NCBI GenBank assembly: GCA_034190875.2
Contig: CM067348.1
Coordinates: 35,577,012-35,641,011, forward strand
Direction of reading: 5' to 3'
Length of the DNA: 64,000 bases
Source: Urechis unicinctus
Taxonomy: Eukaryota; Annelida; Polychaeta; Xenopneusta; Urechidae
The notes beneath the pieces are model-generated. The model had not been told where the DNA came from. It worked only from the letters and a program-made list of their open reading frames with translations, and ran no database searches. A program made the translations under genes and the position numbers. This document shows positions 53,136 through 64,000 of this stretch, in pieces. The first letter of the stretch is position 1; every line of letters begins with the position of its first letter.

Positions 53136-55513
53136 CCACGTACTCTGTAATAACACAGAATATCATTAAAAAAAACCGAACTCATAAAATAACTTCCTCC
53201 TAATTAATGCTGTGCGTCCCAAAAGAATGTCACATTTTCCTACGCACCCAATGGCCGTATACACTAGGTGGCTTTAGTCGAGGCCGCGAATCCCGATGCC
53301 CTTGTTGACCTGAATGTACTGCCCATATCAGCACCAGTGGACACGTCACCACCGGACCTTTCGTAATTCGAGAGTGGAACACGTCAGCACTTGTCGGCAA
53401 AACAACCTGATTACGTGAAGGTACACACCCTCTGTTCCTGCATCACAACCTCATACACCGCATTAAGGGTCGTCGGGTTCACCTCGAAGACTTTCCTCAT
53501 TAGTTCAGGATCTACTTTAGCACGAGATAACTTTTTCTACCTTGCAATTTTCTCGAACTGCCAGGCGGGATTTCGTTACCGCCAAAACCCTGTACCGCAG
53601 GTAAAGAGATCACGTGACCTAGATCCCTTACAGACGGCGGGTCCTATCGTAACCCATGGAGTACCATATGAAATCTGCCCCTTGTGATTCCGGGGGTAGA
53701 ATAGGGCCTCTGTATCCTCCCGCATGTCGTCATACATGTGGCTTTTTTTTCATATTTACCCTATAAGGCGGCTTACTCACTCACTCACTCAATCACATAC
53801 GCAATCGCTCACTCACTCACTCACTCACTCACTCACTCACTCACTCACTCACTCACTCACTCACTCACTCACTCACTCACTCACTCACTCACTCACTCAC
53901 TCACTCACTCACTCACTCACTCACTCACTCACTCACTCACTCACTCAATCACAATCACTCACTCACTCAATCACTCACTCAATTACTCACCCACATGAAA
54001 TCAAAACAGATAACGACTCACTGTCCAACGGAGATAATTTCAGACCTATCTGGGTTCTCAAGGAATTCTATTCAGAAAAATAACGGAATAACGACGTCAA
54101 ACTGTTCACGAGAAAATCTGTTCGTAATAGTACGAATGGACCGGGGCTGTTGGAAATGTAAAAGTTTTCAAGTGCTTACAGAGCCGCATTCATTCAACAA
54201 CGGGTATATTTCCATCAGTGGCCCTCAGCATCCGAAAAGTGTGCATAAGAAAGTTAAAAATAGTAGTCCTGCTACCCGAAACTCATCACACTTTAAGAAA
54301 ATTTCAGATTGTATCATTACCAAGGTCCCACAACCAACTGATCAAGATACTGACATACATCAAAAGCTATGTACTCGTATCTTAATTAGGAACATTCTAT
54401 TCCAAACAAGAATTGATTTGATCATAATTATACTATGTGTAAGTGTAAGTGGTGTTTAAGACATCATTGTGCATCTTGGTTGATGTATACTGATCTAAGA
54501 GTACGGATAATCGAGTATTGAATCGGGAACAGAAACTGACCCGAAATGTCACAAACTGAGCTACCATAGACCAAAAAGACGGGAAGTTATTTTTTTCGCC
54601 GCTGACGCGAAGCTGGAGGAAAAAAACCCCGCCGCTAGTTACTCAGAAATAAAGCTGCGTTTACTGCCCACAAAAGTAGCAATTCGATGTCTTTGATGAT
54701 GAACGTTCTTCGCTTTTTACGCTGCAGGTATTAAGGTTATGTCACCAAGGCCCTGCAGTATTATTTAAGGTTATATCACCAATTGATTTGGCTGTCACTA
54801 GTCACTTTTGTTTCGCTATTTTGTCCCCATAAAACCATGAACTCCCATCTGGGGAGGGCAGCCAATCTGGGAGCAAATGGTATATCAGGCTCTTCCCCTA
54901 CCCCGTTGATAGATTAGCAACAACGTTTTTCCCCACGAACAACTTCTCAAAACACTCTCGTTGCTTGTCTATCATTTTCAATACCGGCCTATAACTCTCT
55001 GATGCTTTTTCAGTCGATTTTCGATTACAATTTCGTTTTCACATCTGACTGCCGCCATTTTTAGAACGCTTGACGGCCATGAAACGTCCGCGGAACTATT
55101 TTATCCGATAAATGCCTCGTTTGGGGCCTATATAAATGATTTCCTCAACAAAATGCACATTATTCTTCTAATAGAACACAACAGAAAATATTTTTGTGAC
55201 ATTTAACATTTGAGAAATCGTTTCAATATTTCCTCGCGTAATGGGCCGAAAAAGCTCAGAAAATGCTTTCAAAGCGCCGATATAGAAGATTTGAGGCTCC
55301 TGATACTTTGAAAAAATTACGTAAAGGTCATTTCATGAACTGGACACAATTGGAAACTGAGAATTTAACTTGGTACTGAAAACCTTTCTTTCATTTTCTG
55401 GCTTGTTTTGGTGCGGGGTTTAGGAAAACTCATGGCCCTTCATCGGGGGCCCTTCACCCCGAACCCGTTTGTATCTACTTGACCCTCCTCCCCCAAGGTT
55501 ATTATTTCAATAC
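53136..55513. other. Intergenic with (CTCA)n array
   Basis: Holds the CTCA tetranucleotide array at 53775-53990. The 154-codon frame that follows at 53995-54459 has no recognisable motif and is not called. Confidence 0.5.
53775..53990. repeat. (CTCA)n microsatellite
   Basis: Around fifty tetranucleotide repeats, pure in the centre, with CAATCACA interruptions at both ends. The Ser/Leu/Thr/His reading frames over it are artefacts. Confidence 0.95.
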
Positions 55514-55840
55514 ATGGCCCGTGTTGCCAAGACCACAGTGATTTGCATAGGCCTGCCGGTCGCTATCTTATATGTGTGCAAATCCCTGGGCCAAGAACTG
55601 CTTAATTTGAATAAAAAGCTACAAACGACGGTAACCAAGAACCAAACCGTCCTTCCTTTAGACCAACAGATAGCTATGATCGAACGCTCTAGTGGGGGTG
55701 TAAGGTATACAAACACACACATACATTAGTAACAAGAATAACTTTATTGGATTGGCTGTGGAATGAGCTTCTATAAACATCGACTTTTCAGGTGAATGGA
55801 CGAACACGTGAAGAACCACATCAACCCACCCCCACACGCA
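55514..55840 (+). CDS. Possible small single-pass membrane protein (two exons)
   Basis: From ATG 55514 a short protein begins with basic and then hydrophobic residues (ARVAKTTVICIGLPVAILYV), followed by a polar helix-like stretch (QELLNLNKKLQ, DQQIAMIERSSGG). A donor-like GTGTAAGG at about 55698 and an acceptor CTTTTCAG ending at 55791 would join to a short second exon with an early stop. The shape resembles small mitochondrial inner-membrane proteins, but no family is recognised. The frame may be chance. Confidence 0.25.
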
Positions 55841-56456
55841 AGAACAAACGATTTCGACATAGTAGTAACGTTATGACCTAAATAAAACAATTCCACCACA
55901 GAAAAAGCGAGCCTGACATGATACACATTCATAACGTTGCCTGTTCACCAACATGAACCCTGGCACAGCTAACGGAGAATTCAGCGCAGTGGTAAGAAGA
56001 GAAGATGTCAGGCAAAGGCATGATATCACAGTCTGTTATCCGGGGCACTGCACTTCTCCACACCCCCCCCCCCCCCACCCACACCACACACTGATGTCAT
56101 CTAATTTGCTATTGCACAAACGTTATGACCACGATCATAATGTTGAAGTCATCTTAACGTGACAAAGATCCAAAGAGAAATATGACCACCATAATAAGTG
56201 CAGCTTGTCATTATGACGTCACAATAAGTACAGCTTGTCATCATCACGTCACAAAAGTGCCATGTAGACTTCTATATCCGAGATTTTACAAAATCCACAT
56301 TTGCTAAAACAATTTTTAAATATCTCGAGAATTAAATAGGATGAAGTGTTTTGTTTACGTTGAGATCCTCTGATTCATCCAATCCTCGAGAGAAACAACC
56401 ACACATGATGACACCAAATGGTGATGGGCGATGAAGATGAGGCACTCCTCTGATGA
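55841..56456. other. Spacer downstream of DNAJC3
   Basis: Contains a C-run near 56064-56077 and two copies of a TACAGCTTGTCAT word (about 56200-56245). Nothing coding is seen. The DNAJC3 3' UTR should lie at its right end. Confidence 0.4.
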
Positions 56457-59400
56457 TCAGTTGTAATGGTACTTGAATTGGAAGCCTCCTTGACCAAACG
56501 GGTTGAATCCCTGATGGAACGGGTTGCCATGGCCACCCTGAGCTTGCTCCTCAGCGTCCAATGGATCCTCGCCGTTGTCAAACTTTTGCCTCATTTCTTA
56601 AACACACAAAGAAACAAACACATTGAGATAAAGTTGAATAACTGTTATTTCTGAAAGAGAAAAGTAGGTTTGCATACTATTTGTTCAGTTAGACAAACCA
56701 ATGCTTTCGGTCCTCTTCCTGACAAAAATATGGCTGCTGACCTAGATATGAGTTAATATCCATAACAAACATAATTACTCTTTATGGATGAATATTTCTC
56801 ACCAACACACAGCCTCAATCATCATATACCAACATTTCTCACCAACACACAGCCTCAATCATCATATACCAACATTTCTCACCAACACACAGCCTCAATC
56901 ATCATATACCAACATTTCTCACCAACACACAGCCTCAATCATCATATATCAACATTTCTCACCAACACACAGCCTCAAACATCATATATCAACATTTCTT
57001 ACAGACACACAGCCTCAATCTCATCAAAACAACCTCAATCATCATATATTTACATTTGTCATCGACACATAAAATCAATCATCATATATCTTCATTTCCT
57101 ACAAACACACAGCCACACATCAACCTATCTCACTGACGCAGACACATTGTATTACCATGCTATATAACCATGCTATATAACCATGCCATATAACCAATGC
57201 AGCACTCACCAGGATCTGTGAGCACTTCCTTGGCTGCTGCTAAATCGATAAAGACCTTCTGAGCTTTCTCCTTCTCATCATCCGTCTCATATTTATCAGG
57301 ATGCCACTGGACAGCTAGCTTACGGAAAGCTTTCTCTATCTCCCTCTTATTTGCGTTTCTGATACATTCATGCCACACAACACCTGAATGCTACGTCAAC
57401 ACACAGTGAACTGATAATAAGGTATTCATATTACAGCATTGTTAACATGTAGAATTCAACCCCGAGTAAGTTGTACCTTTTAACACCTAATATTTTGTAA
57501 TAATCTCGTTTCTGTGACTGTTTGAGGAGCTTCTGAGCGCGTTTTAATCCCTCCTCCACACGCTGTGCGGACGCCCCGGTTTTCTCCGCTCGCTGGTATT
57601 CTGCTACGGCTGTTTAAACAAGAAACAATGTCACTGCTACATCATATCATCCCAAACTCCAGTGGATGCTAAACTTATAAAGTCCTCTGTGATATTTGAT
57701 TTCCTCAATAAGGCGTGGATGTGGAGGTGCGAGTTGTGCCTCAATGAGACGTGAATGAGGTGCAAGTTGTGCCTCAATGAGACGTGAATGAGGTGCAAGT
57801 TGTGCCTCAATGAGGCATGTATTAGGAGGTGCGAGTCGTGCCTCAATGAGGCGCGAGTTGTGCCTCAATGAGATACGCATGAGGTGCGAGTTGTGCCTCA
57901 ATGAGGCATATATGAGGCGGTTCGAGTTGTGCCTCAATGAGACATATATGAGGCGGTTCGAGTTGTGCCTCAATGAGGCGTGTATGAGGTGCGAGTTGTG
58001 CCTCAATGAGGCGTGAATGAGGTGCGAGTTGTGCCTCAATAAGGCATGAAATAGGTGTGATTTGTGCCTAAATGAGGCGTGATGGAGGTACGAGTTGTGC
58101 CTCGATGAGATACGCATGAGGTGTGAGTTTTGCCTCAATGAGGCATGTAAGAGGAGGTGCAAGTTGTGCCTCAATGAGGCATGTATGTGGAGGTGCAAGT
58201 TGAGATGAGACATGGATGAGGTTGTGTTGTACCTTCCTCGTAGTCCTCATCCAGGATAAACGCCTCCGCTTTATCACACATGGCCTCCGCATTGTTAGGG
58301 TCCATCTTGAGGACGTCGTCACAGGACAGGAAGGCCATCTTGATACTGCCAGCCTGTCATAGAGTGAGCAAAATCACACATCAATACAAGGGCTTAACTT
58401 AAACTCAATCATAGTGGGGCTTAACTTAACCTCATTAATAGGGGGGAGGTTAACATGAATGCAACCATAAAGAGGTTAACTAAACCTCAACCATACGGAA
58501 GGAGGATTTGGTGGGCTTAAAAGCTAAGATTTAGCTGAATCAGCACAATCACCAATGGGACACAGCTTAGACAGCCTAACAATAAGACAAGCAGATGGGA
58601 TGACCATGATGCGGTCTACCTTAGAGTAGCAGTGACATTTGTGCTCATGGGCCCGTAGGACAAAGTGGAAGGCGTTGGGTTCTGTGACCATCATGGCGTC
58701 GGCTTTGTTGACACAGTCTTCCCAGCGCTGCTCATTACGAGCTTTCTGGGTCGATTCCATCTGCTTCACTAACTTCTTCTGTTTCTTGTACAGCGGGAAA
58801 CACTGCTTGTGGTCCGGGTCGAGTTTGAGACATTCGCGGATCTCACTGCCACACAACATGACAAACTGCCCATCTCATACCTGCCATGTGGCCCTATAAC
58901 CCCAAGCCCTACCACAACACACCGTCCTCGATTCACCAGGTTGGAAGAGCTATTAAGACTCATGTTATGGCAGTTCGGTGGAGACGCCATTAAGTTAACA
59001 TTCAGACGGTACACAGACTCACGCGAGGGCTGTGTCGGCCTCGCCCATGTGGTAATACAGCTCACTCAGCTTGAAAAACGCGGCTGTGTTATCATTACGT
59101 AGTTTGGTTGTGGGTTGGATGTCACCCACGGCCTTGAAATAATCTCCCTGCTTAATGTAACACTCGGCTCTCAGCTCCCTCATGTCGGGGTCCCAAGGAC
59201 ACGTCTGAACACAGAGACATAGGGGCAAGGTCAAAGGACATAGGGGTCAAGGTCAGTGGAGATAAGAAATGATGGTCAAGATCAAAAGAGATGTGGGTGT
59301 CAAAGATGAAGGTCAAGGTCAGTAGAGATGGGTGATAGACAACTATACTGCTATTACAACTAATCTACAGTTAGAAGCACCCACACAAGATATTTCCTAA

Positions 59401-62249
59401 ATGGGAAGGCAATCTTAATTATTCAATAATGAGTGTGTGGGTGTTGACATTGCGTGACTTTGGTTGGACTGACCTCAATGACGGTGGCGAGTGTGTCGAC
59501 AGCTTCCTGGTAATGACCCTGGTCATAGAGTTGCTGGGCAGTATCCCTTGATGCTTGTAACGGAGCCAGCTGGTCGACGTGTTCTCTTGCGCCGACATGA
59601 CCTGGCTCCTTCACCAACTGAAACACCACCAGGATCTCAACAATATAATTATACACTCATATCCTCAAATTAATCAACTTCAAACGTGAAGAGTAATACC
59701 ATACAATGTAAGTTAGAACCACTCTAATGAAGTTTTCTCTATGACAGCCTCAACAGTCTTTACCAACAGACGCAATAAATTTAGCAAAATATATCATTAC
59801 AAACTCACAATTTGTTCATAATCAACCCTGGCTTCGGTGAGATGACCCTGTTTTAACTTCACGTTGGCCCGCTGTAACCTGGCCTGGGACAAAGGTTCAT
59901 ATTGCAAATAATACCTTATAAGCAGGAAACCTCTCAAGCATTATACACGACTACAGCATAAGAAATAATACAACTCAATAGGTAAGTATAAATACTTACT
60001 GATGTGAAATCTGGTTTGAGTTCTATAACCTTGTCAAGGTCAGGGAGAGCAGATTTTGATTTCCCCATGGCTAGATACACTGTAGCTCGACGGTAATATG
60101 TCATATAATTAGTTGGGTCGCCATCTGTAAACACACAGCAAATGCTGCAAAACATGGAATGCCTTATTTTGGGTGCATCAGGCAGTAATTAGTGTGTATC
60201 AGGCAGTGTGTAGTGTGTATCAGGCAGCGTGTAGTGTGTATCAGGCAGTAATTAGTGTATGTCAGGCAGCAGAACATGGCAGCTTCAATGACCAATATAG
60301 GGTGTAAAAGATAGTGTGTAGTGCGTATTAAGCAGTAATTAGTGTGTATCGGGCAGTAATTTGTGTTTCAGGCAGTGTGTAGAGTGTATCAGGCAGTGTG
60401 TAGTGTGTATCAGACAGCAGAACAGGGTAGCTTCACTGACCAATAGCAGCATGGAAATGGGAGAGAGCGTCAGCCATCTGTCCTGCGGCTAACATCTTCT
60501 GTCCCATGGCTATATGCTGATCAATCTCAGCTTTATTGGCCATAGCACCTGCAACAGGTAAGCTTACCATGATACAGGTTAACGAGGCATGGATCGTATC
60601 TGACACTGTATTGAGGTGAGCACCAGAGAAAACTGGGACTCACCTTGCAGTAGTGATGTCCATGCCAGGATGAGTAGCGCAGATAACGTGGACCCCTTCA
60701 TCCCGGTAGGACTCACATGCATGCCACCTGCCACACAGCAGGCCATTTGTTACCGTGACAAGCAACACTAAACATCTCAACAACAAACATCTAGATATAT
60801 TGAGGGGCATACACTGGGGAGGTATGCGGGTCAAAACTTAACATTTTCATCTTCTGGCTAGTGACCCACAGGAGCTGTACATGTTTCTCAGAAGCACTTT
60901 GCAGTGTTTCTTATTGTTGAGGGTTTATGACTACTGATGGACACCTTTTTGAAGAGAATACAAAAACTGACAAATTCCCAGGCAAAGAAGATGAGCCTCT
61001 AAGGGTCTACGCAGTTTACCACTTTTGACCTTTTATGTCTGTGCTGTAGATATCCCACATGACATTCGATCTCCAAAGTCTTCAGGGTCCTGTTGTACAA
61101 TAACATTCAAAAAGACTGGGCACAGATGTCATCCATCCTATGTTGGGTCCAGGGCAGAGGGTTAGCCAGAAATTTGAAAGTGGGTGTCGTAATATCGAAA
61201 CACTGGCTATGTGACCGAAAACCGACAGAAACTCCGCCCCACAATGCTTATGTTCCTTATTACTCATTACTAAGTAAATATTCATATTGTCTTGAAATAT
61301 TTTCTATCAACCGTGCTACATAATGGGCTCAACTGAATAATAAACCTGATTACTTGATTTTATTTGAGGCAATCCCAAATAATATAGAGGCTGGTTCAGG
61401 CTGGTTCAAGATCACACATTAATGTCAAAATATGCGGGACGGTTAAAGGTACAACATGAATGAAAAAACATTATAAAAGGTATCCAATAACTGCAGTATA
61501 TACACATTTATAACTCATGAGTCATTTCAAGCAATTACAAGATACCAAACTCAAATATAACATAAGCACGAGGACAATCTTGTTCATGAACATTGAATGT
61601 GCTTGAGTTACTTCAATTTTCAGCCATCAGAGGTCTGGAGAACAAACTAGTGATTTTCTGTGCCATGATCTCGTAACTGTCTACATCGAAACTCACTCAA
61701 CCGTGCGAAAACAATGGGTCACATGACGCCCTCGACCAAGGAGATTTCGGTTCATAATGAATTAAACACACCCTTATGACCGCACGTCATGTTTTTCAAT
61801 ACGACCCTTGAAAAATAAAATGAAACTTTTAGGACTTCGTTTAAAAAAGGCCGTCGTCTGTCTGGCTAAGCTTGTGGTCCAGGGCGAGGAACAGCTCTTG
61901 ACACAATGTATATGTGGGTTGATGAGTACAATAAACAGCTGCCCACCAGCTTGGGCAATTTGTGTTAAGCTGACTCATGGTTTGGAACACCATTGGTCTT
62001 AGCCCTAAAGGGCGTCGAGGCTACATTGGTCTTAGCCTTACAGGACATCGATGATACATTGGTCAAGTCAATTTTTTAATGATCTGGCAACTGTATGGTA
62101 CAAGTTATCAAGTTAACTCAGCCACAGAGTCCAAATTGCAGACTATTCTGGTAAAACACAAGCAAACAGAACCACTTACCTCCGAAATTGATCTCAAGTG
62201 ACAATATTAGCGTAGGTAAAGTTGCCATGAAACATTTAATCGTATTCAT
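56457..62249 (-). CDS. DNAJC3: DnaJ homolog subfamily C member 3 (p58IPK)
   Basis: An ER-lumenal co-chaperone of BiP that restrains PERK-type kinases during stress. Twelve exons on the minus strand: 62180-62249 (ATG 62247-62249), 60644-60727, 60441-60548, 60000-60124, 59809-59883, 59474-59617, 59023-59204, 58620-58845, 58233-58353, 57477-57609, 57210-57358 and 56457-56596 (stop 56457-56459). All phases agree, for 518 residues; vertebrate proteins are about 504. TPR repeats run from exon 3 (MGQKMLAAGQMADALSHFHA) through exon 9. The J domain spans exons 10-11 (DYYKILGVKR, then the catalytic HPD in QWHPDKY). The last exon gives the typical tail (GNPFHQGFNPFGQGGFQFKY). Exon 2 encodes a textbook signal peptide (MKGSTLSALLILAWTSLL), and exon 1 encodes another hydrophobic start in frame with it. 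Confidence 0.95.
56795..57100. repeat. 41-bp minisatellite (CAACATTTCTCACCAACACA core) in last DNAJC3 intron
   Basis: Seven or so copies, CAACATTTCTCACCAACACA plus CAGCCTCAATCATCATATAC. Diverged copies are at the right. Confidence 0.9.
57700..58215. repeat. About 30-bp minisatellite (GAGTTGTGCCTCAATGAGGC core) in DNAJC3 intron
   Basis: About sixteen units with variable spacers (GTGTATGAGGTGC, ATATATGAGGCGGTTC). Each contains an imperfect palindrome GCCTCAATGAGGC. It abuts the donor of DNAJC3 exon 58233-58353. Confidence 0.9.
60175..60420. repeat. 21-bp repeat (GTGTATCAGGCAGTGTGTAG) in DNAJC3 intron
   Basis: About ten degenerate units with GTAATTAGT variants, between DNAJC3 exons 60000-60124 and 60441-60548. 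Confidence 0.8.
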
Positions 62250-62348
62250 TGTGAACTAATCGTCAACAGATCTGTATTTGATCAACTAAAACCTAAGTTG
62301 CGAATGTGCACACAACACCCTGTACGAGTTGTCACTTACTGACTTTAT

Positions 62349-62367
62349 CGTGTGGAGCGCTCATTGG
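62349..62367 (-). promoter_or_regulatory. ER stress response element-like site upstream of DNAJC3
   Basis: Read on the minus strand, CCAAT is followed by exactly nine bases and then ACACG, one base from the ERSE consensus CCAAT-N9-CCACG bound by NF-Y plus ATF6/XBP1. It lies 100 bases upstream of the first ATG. DNAJC3 is a known unfolded-protein-response target, so the match in this position is meaningful. Confidence 0.55.
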
Positions 62368-62369
62368 CT

Positions 62370-64000
62370 GAAAAACACTTCCGGTTTAATAAGGAAGGGG
62401 TCAACAAGTATGCTTTCTTCGAAAAGCTAAATTGACTTCGCCAAATGTCAGCGCCCAACAAGGCTAATAAAACATGTTTAATCTAGGATGTTAAAAGTTC
62501 TCATCTGGAAAAAGGTTAGGGATGAGCTGTTAAATCTGTAAATTACTGACTATTTTTTTCGGACAAGTTACTCTTGGTCGGGCGAACGGGCTAAAATTAC
62601 TCACGACTAGTCATATGCCTTACTAGCAGAAACACACGTCTCCGACATCAGACTATTGTTGTTATAGGTCTTAAGCATGTTCCTTTGCTCTTGACGATTG
62701 TTGACGATCTGATATCACCATCTACAGCGCGGGTATGAAAGATCGACAGCAGCAAAACGGCGCAGACGCTGTGAGAGGCGCGGAATATTTAGCTATATAC
62801 TTCTTCCGACACATTTGTATACCTGGCCAATGCAAAAAAGACGACTCATTGCTTTACCTGGCAGTCTAAAAAAAACCTGCCCATTCGTATACCAAAATTC
62901 GAAATATCCGACCCATTCCTATACCATAATGCCATATATATCCATAAAGGTTTGTATGAAATATTATGAGGCTGCTTTAAATAGGAATTAATTATCAGAG
63001 CTTTCAATTCATATTACTACTATTATTGAATAGATAATAATGCAAATTACCTGACTAAAATATCATAATTATTATAACCTAGCACTGGGCAACAAAACGC
63101 TCTTTGTCTGTCTAAATATGCAACTTAAAACTACCTCTACACCCAATATATGGCATGCCTTCACATGTTTCCCTAGATGAATGGGTTATGAAATAAAACA
63201 CAAAATACAAAAAGGCCACAAGTTCAACACGACCTGCATCCATGGAATTGGTTAATTTAAATCATACCTTAAGTATCCAGCATTATATGTTTTGGGGAAG
63301 AAAACGTCATACGTTTTTGAATTATTTTGGTAGAGATATTTATTCAAACAAACTTACTTCCAGTTTGTTTAATAAATTTGTGTCGTGTTTCCACCTTAAT
63401 TATCAGTCATCAACTTGTCGGAGATAAGCCATCGGAAATCCGTTTAAATGACCAAATTGGCCCTTTGCAGTTATTTCCCATTTTAAATCACTTTGGCAGA
63501 AGATATATTTTTTTCTGATTTGGGAGTACAAATGCTACAGAAGTGTCTTTACGACATGACGTAATTGTGATTAGGTAGTAGGAACTGGGCAGTATTCCCA
63601 TCATACATTCCGGTCTGTGTTGTAACACCAGGGTCCCTCAGGTTCACCATCCGGATTGCGACAGATAACTGCGATGAAACGATATAAGTAATCATTTATT
63701 ACTTGCAAAAGGTATACCATATGAATTAAGGATTGAATGTCAGGGAAGTAAGAACACTTTGGTCACATTTGGCTCCAGTTCTGACAAGTCCTGCTACTCA
63801 CTGTAATGGACAGCTCACCAACGTACTCACCACCGAGTAAAAACGTCATGCAATCGATGTCTATTACGAAATATAATCGACTAAATCATCCCTTGATGGT
63901 GCATTTTAACACTGCAGAATTCATTTAATCAGTTATCTGTCCGTATAAGGCTTATCTATTCACGTAAACCAACTTATCTGGTGTCATTTTTGTGGAACAG
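62370..64000. other. Right-edge spacer, no gene recognised
   Basis: AT-rich sequence beyond the DNAJC3 promoter. Short frames (61-63 codons near 63242-63518) show no known motif. Nothing else is supported. Confidence 0.4.

Noticed and set aside
59225-59335. Several AAGGTCA words resembling nuclear-receptor half-sites in a DNAJC3 intron
   Set aside because: They belong to a degenerate tandem repeat (GGTCAAGGTCAGT) and have no consistent half-site spacing.

Overview
The window is animal nuclear DNA from an intron-rich bilaterian, most likely a marine invertebrate (mollusc, brachiopod, amphioxus and similar cannot be separated here). The evidence is GT-AG introns in every gene, clear metazoan orthologues, no operons, long AT and CA microsatellites, and very many minisatellites. 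Single long open frames are mostly noise. Real genes had to be assembled exon by exon from conserved protein fragments and splice phases.

Layout, left to right. 1-5846 (minus): 5' half of tripeptidyl peptidase II (TPP2), running off the left edge. 8661-20418 (minus): INTS6, the Integrator subunit with a VWA domain. 23079-24650 (plus): an intronless LRR/FN3-like cell-surface protein. 25631-28922 (plus): an SLC17A9 (VNUT)-like MFS transporter without a recognisable first exon. 30925-34108 (plus): a membrane-anchored retinol-dehydrogenase-like SDR in seven exons. 35646-40015 (minus): a four-coding-exon single-pass receptor-like protein with one sushi domain and an NPxY tail, unfamiliar to me. 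44276-44881 (minus): a decayed SWIM zinc-finger gene. 47349-47682 (plus): a small orphan coding exon. 50415-53135: a candidate non-autonomous LTR element. 56457-62249 (minus): DNAJC3 (p58IPK), complete, twelve exons, with an ER-stress-element-like site upstream.

The genes do not form one pathway. TPP2 (cytosolic peptide turnover), INTS6 (snRNA processing and transcription attenuation) and DNAJC3 (ER co-chaperone) are housekeeping genes. All three orthologues lie on human chromosome 13, so the neighbourhood probably samples an old bilaterian linkage group.

The most unusual content is repetitive. About thirty tandem arrays sit in introns and spacers. One of them, in TPP2, repeats the exon-intron junction itself. 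Two dispersed non-autonomous element families each occur twice: a TTAA-flanked MITE of about 580 bp, and an element ending in a perfect hairpin. I found no evidence for a wholly new multi-gene system. The best candidates for undescribed biology are the sushi/NPxY receptor, the two-exon signal region of DNAJC3, and the hairpin element next to a GC-rich minisatellite.
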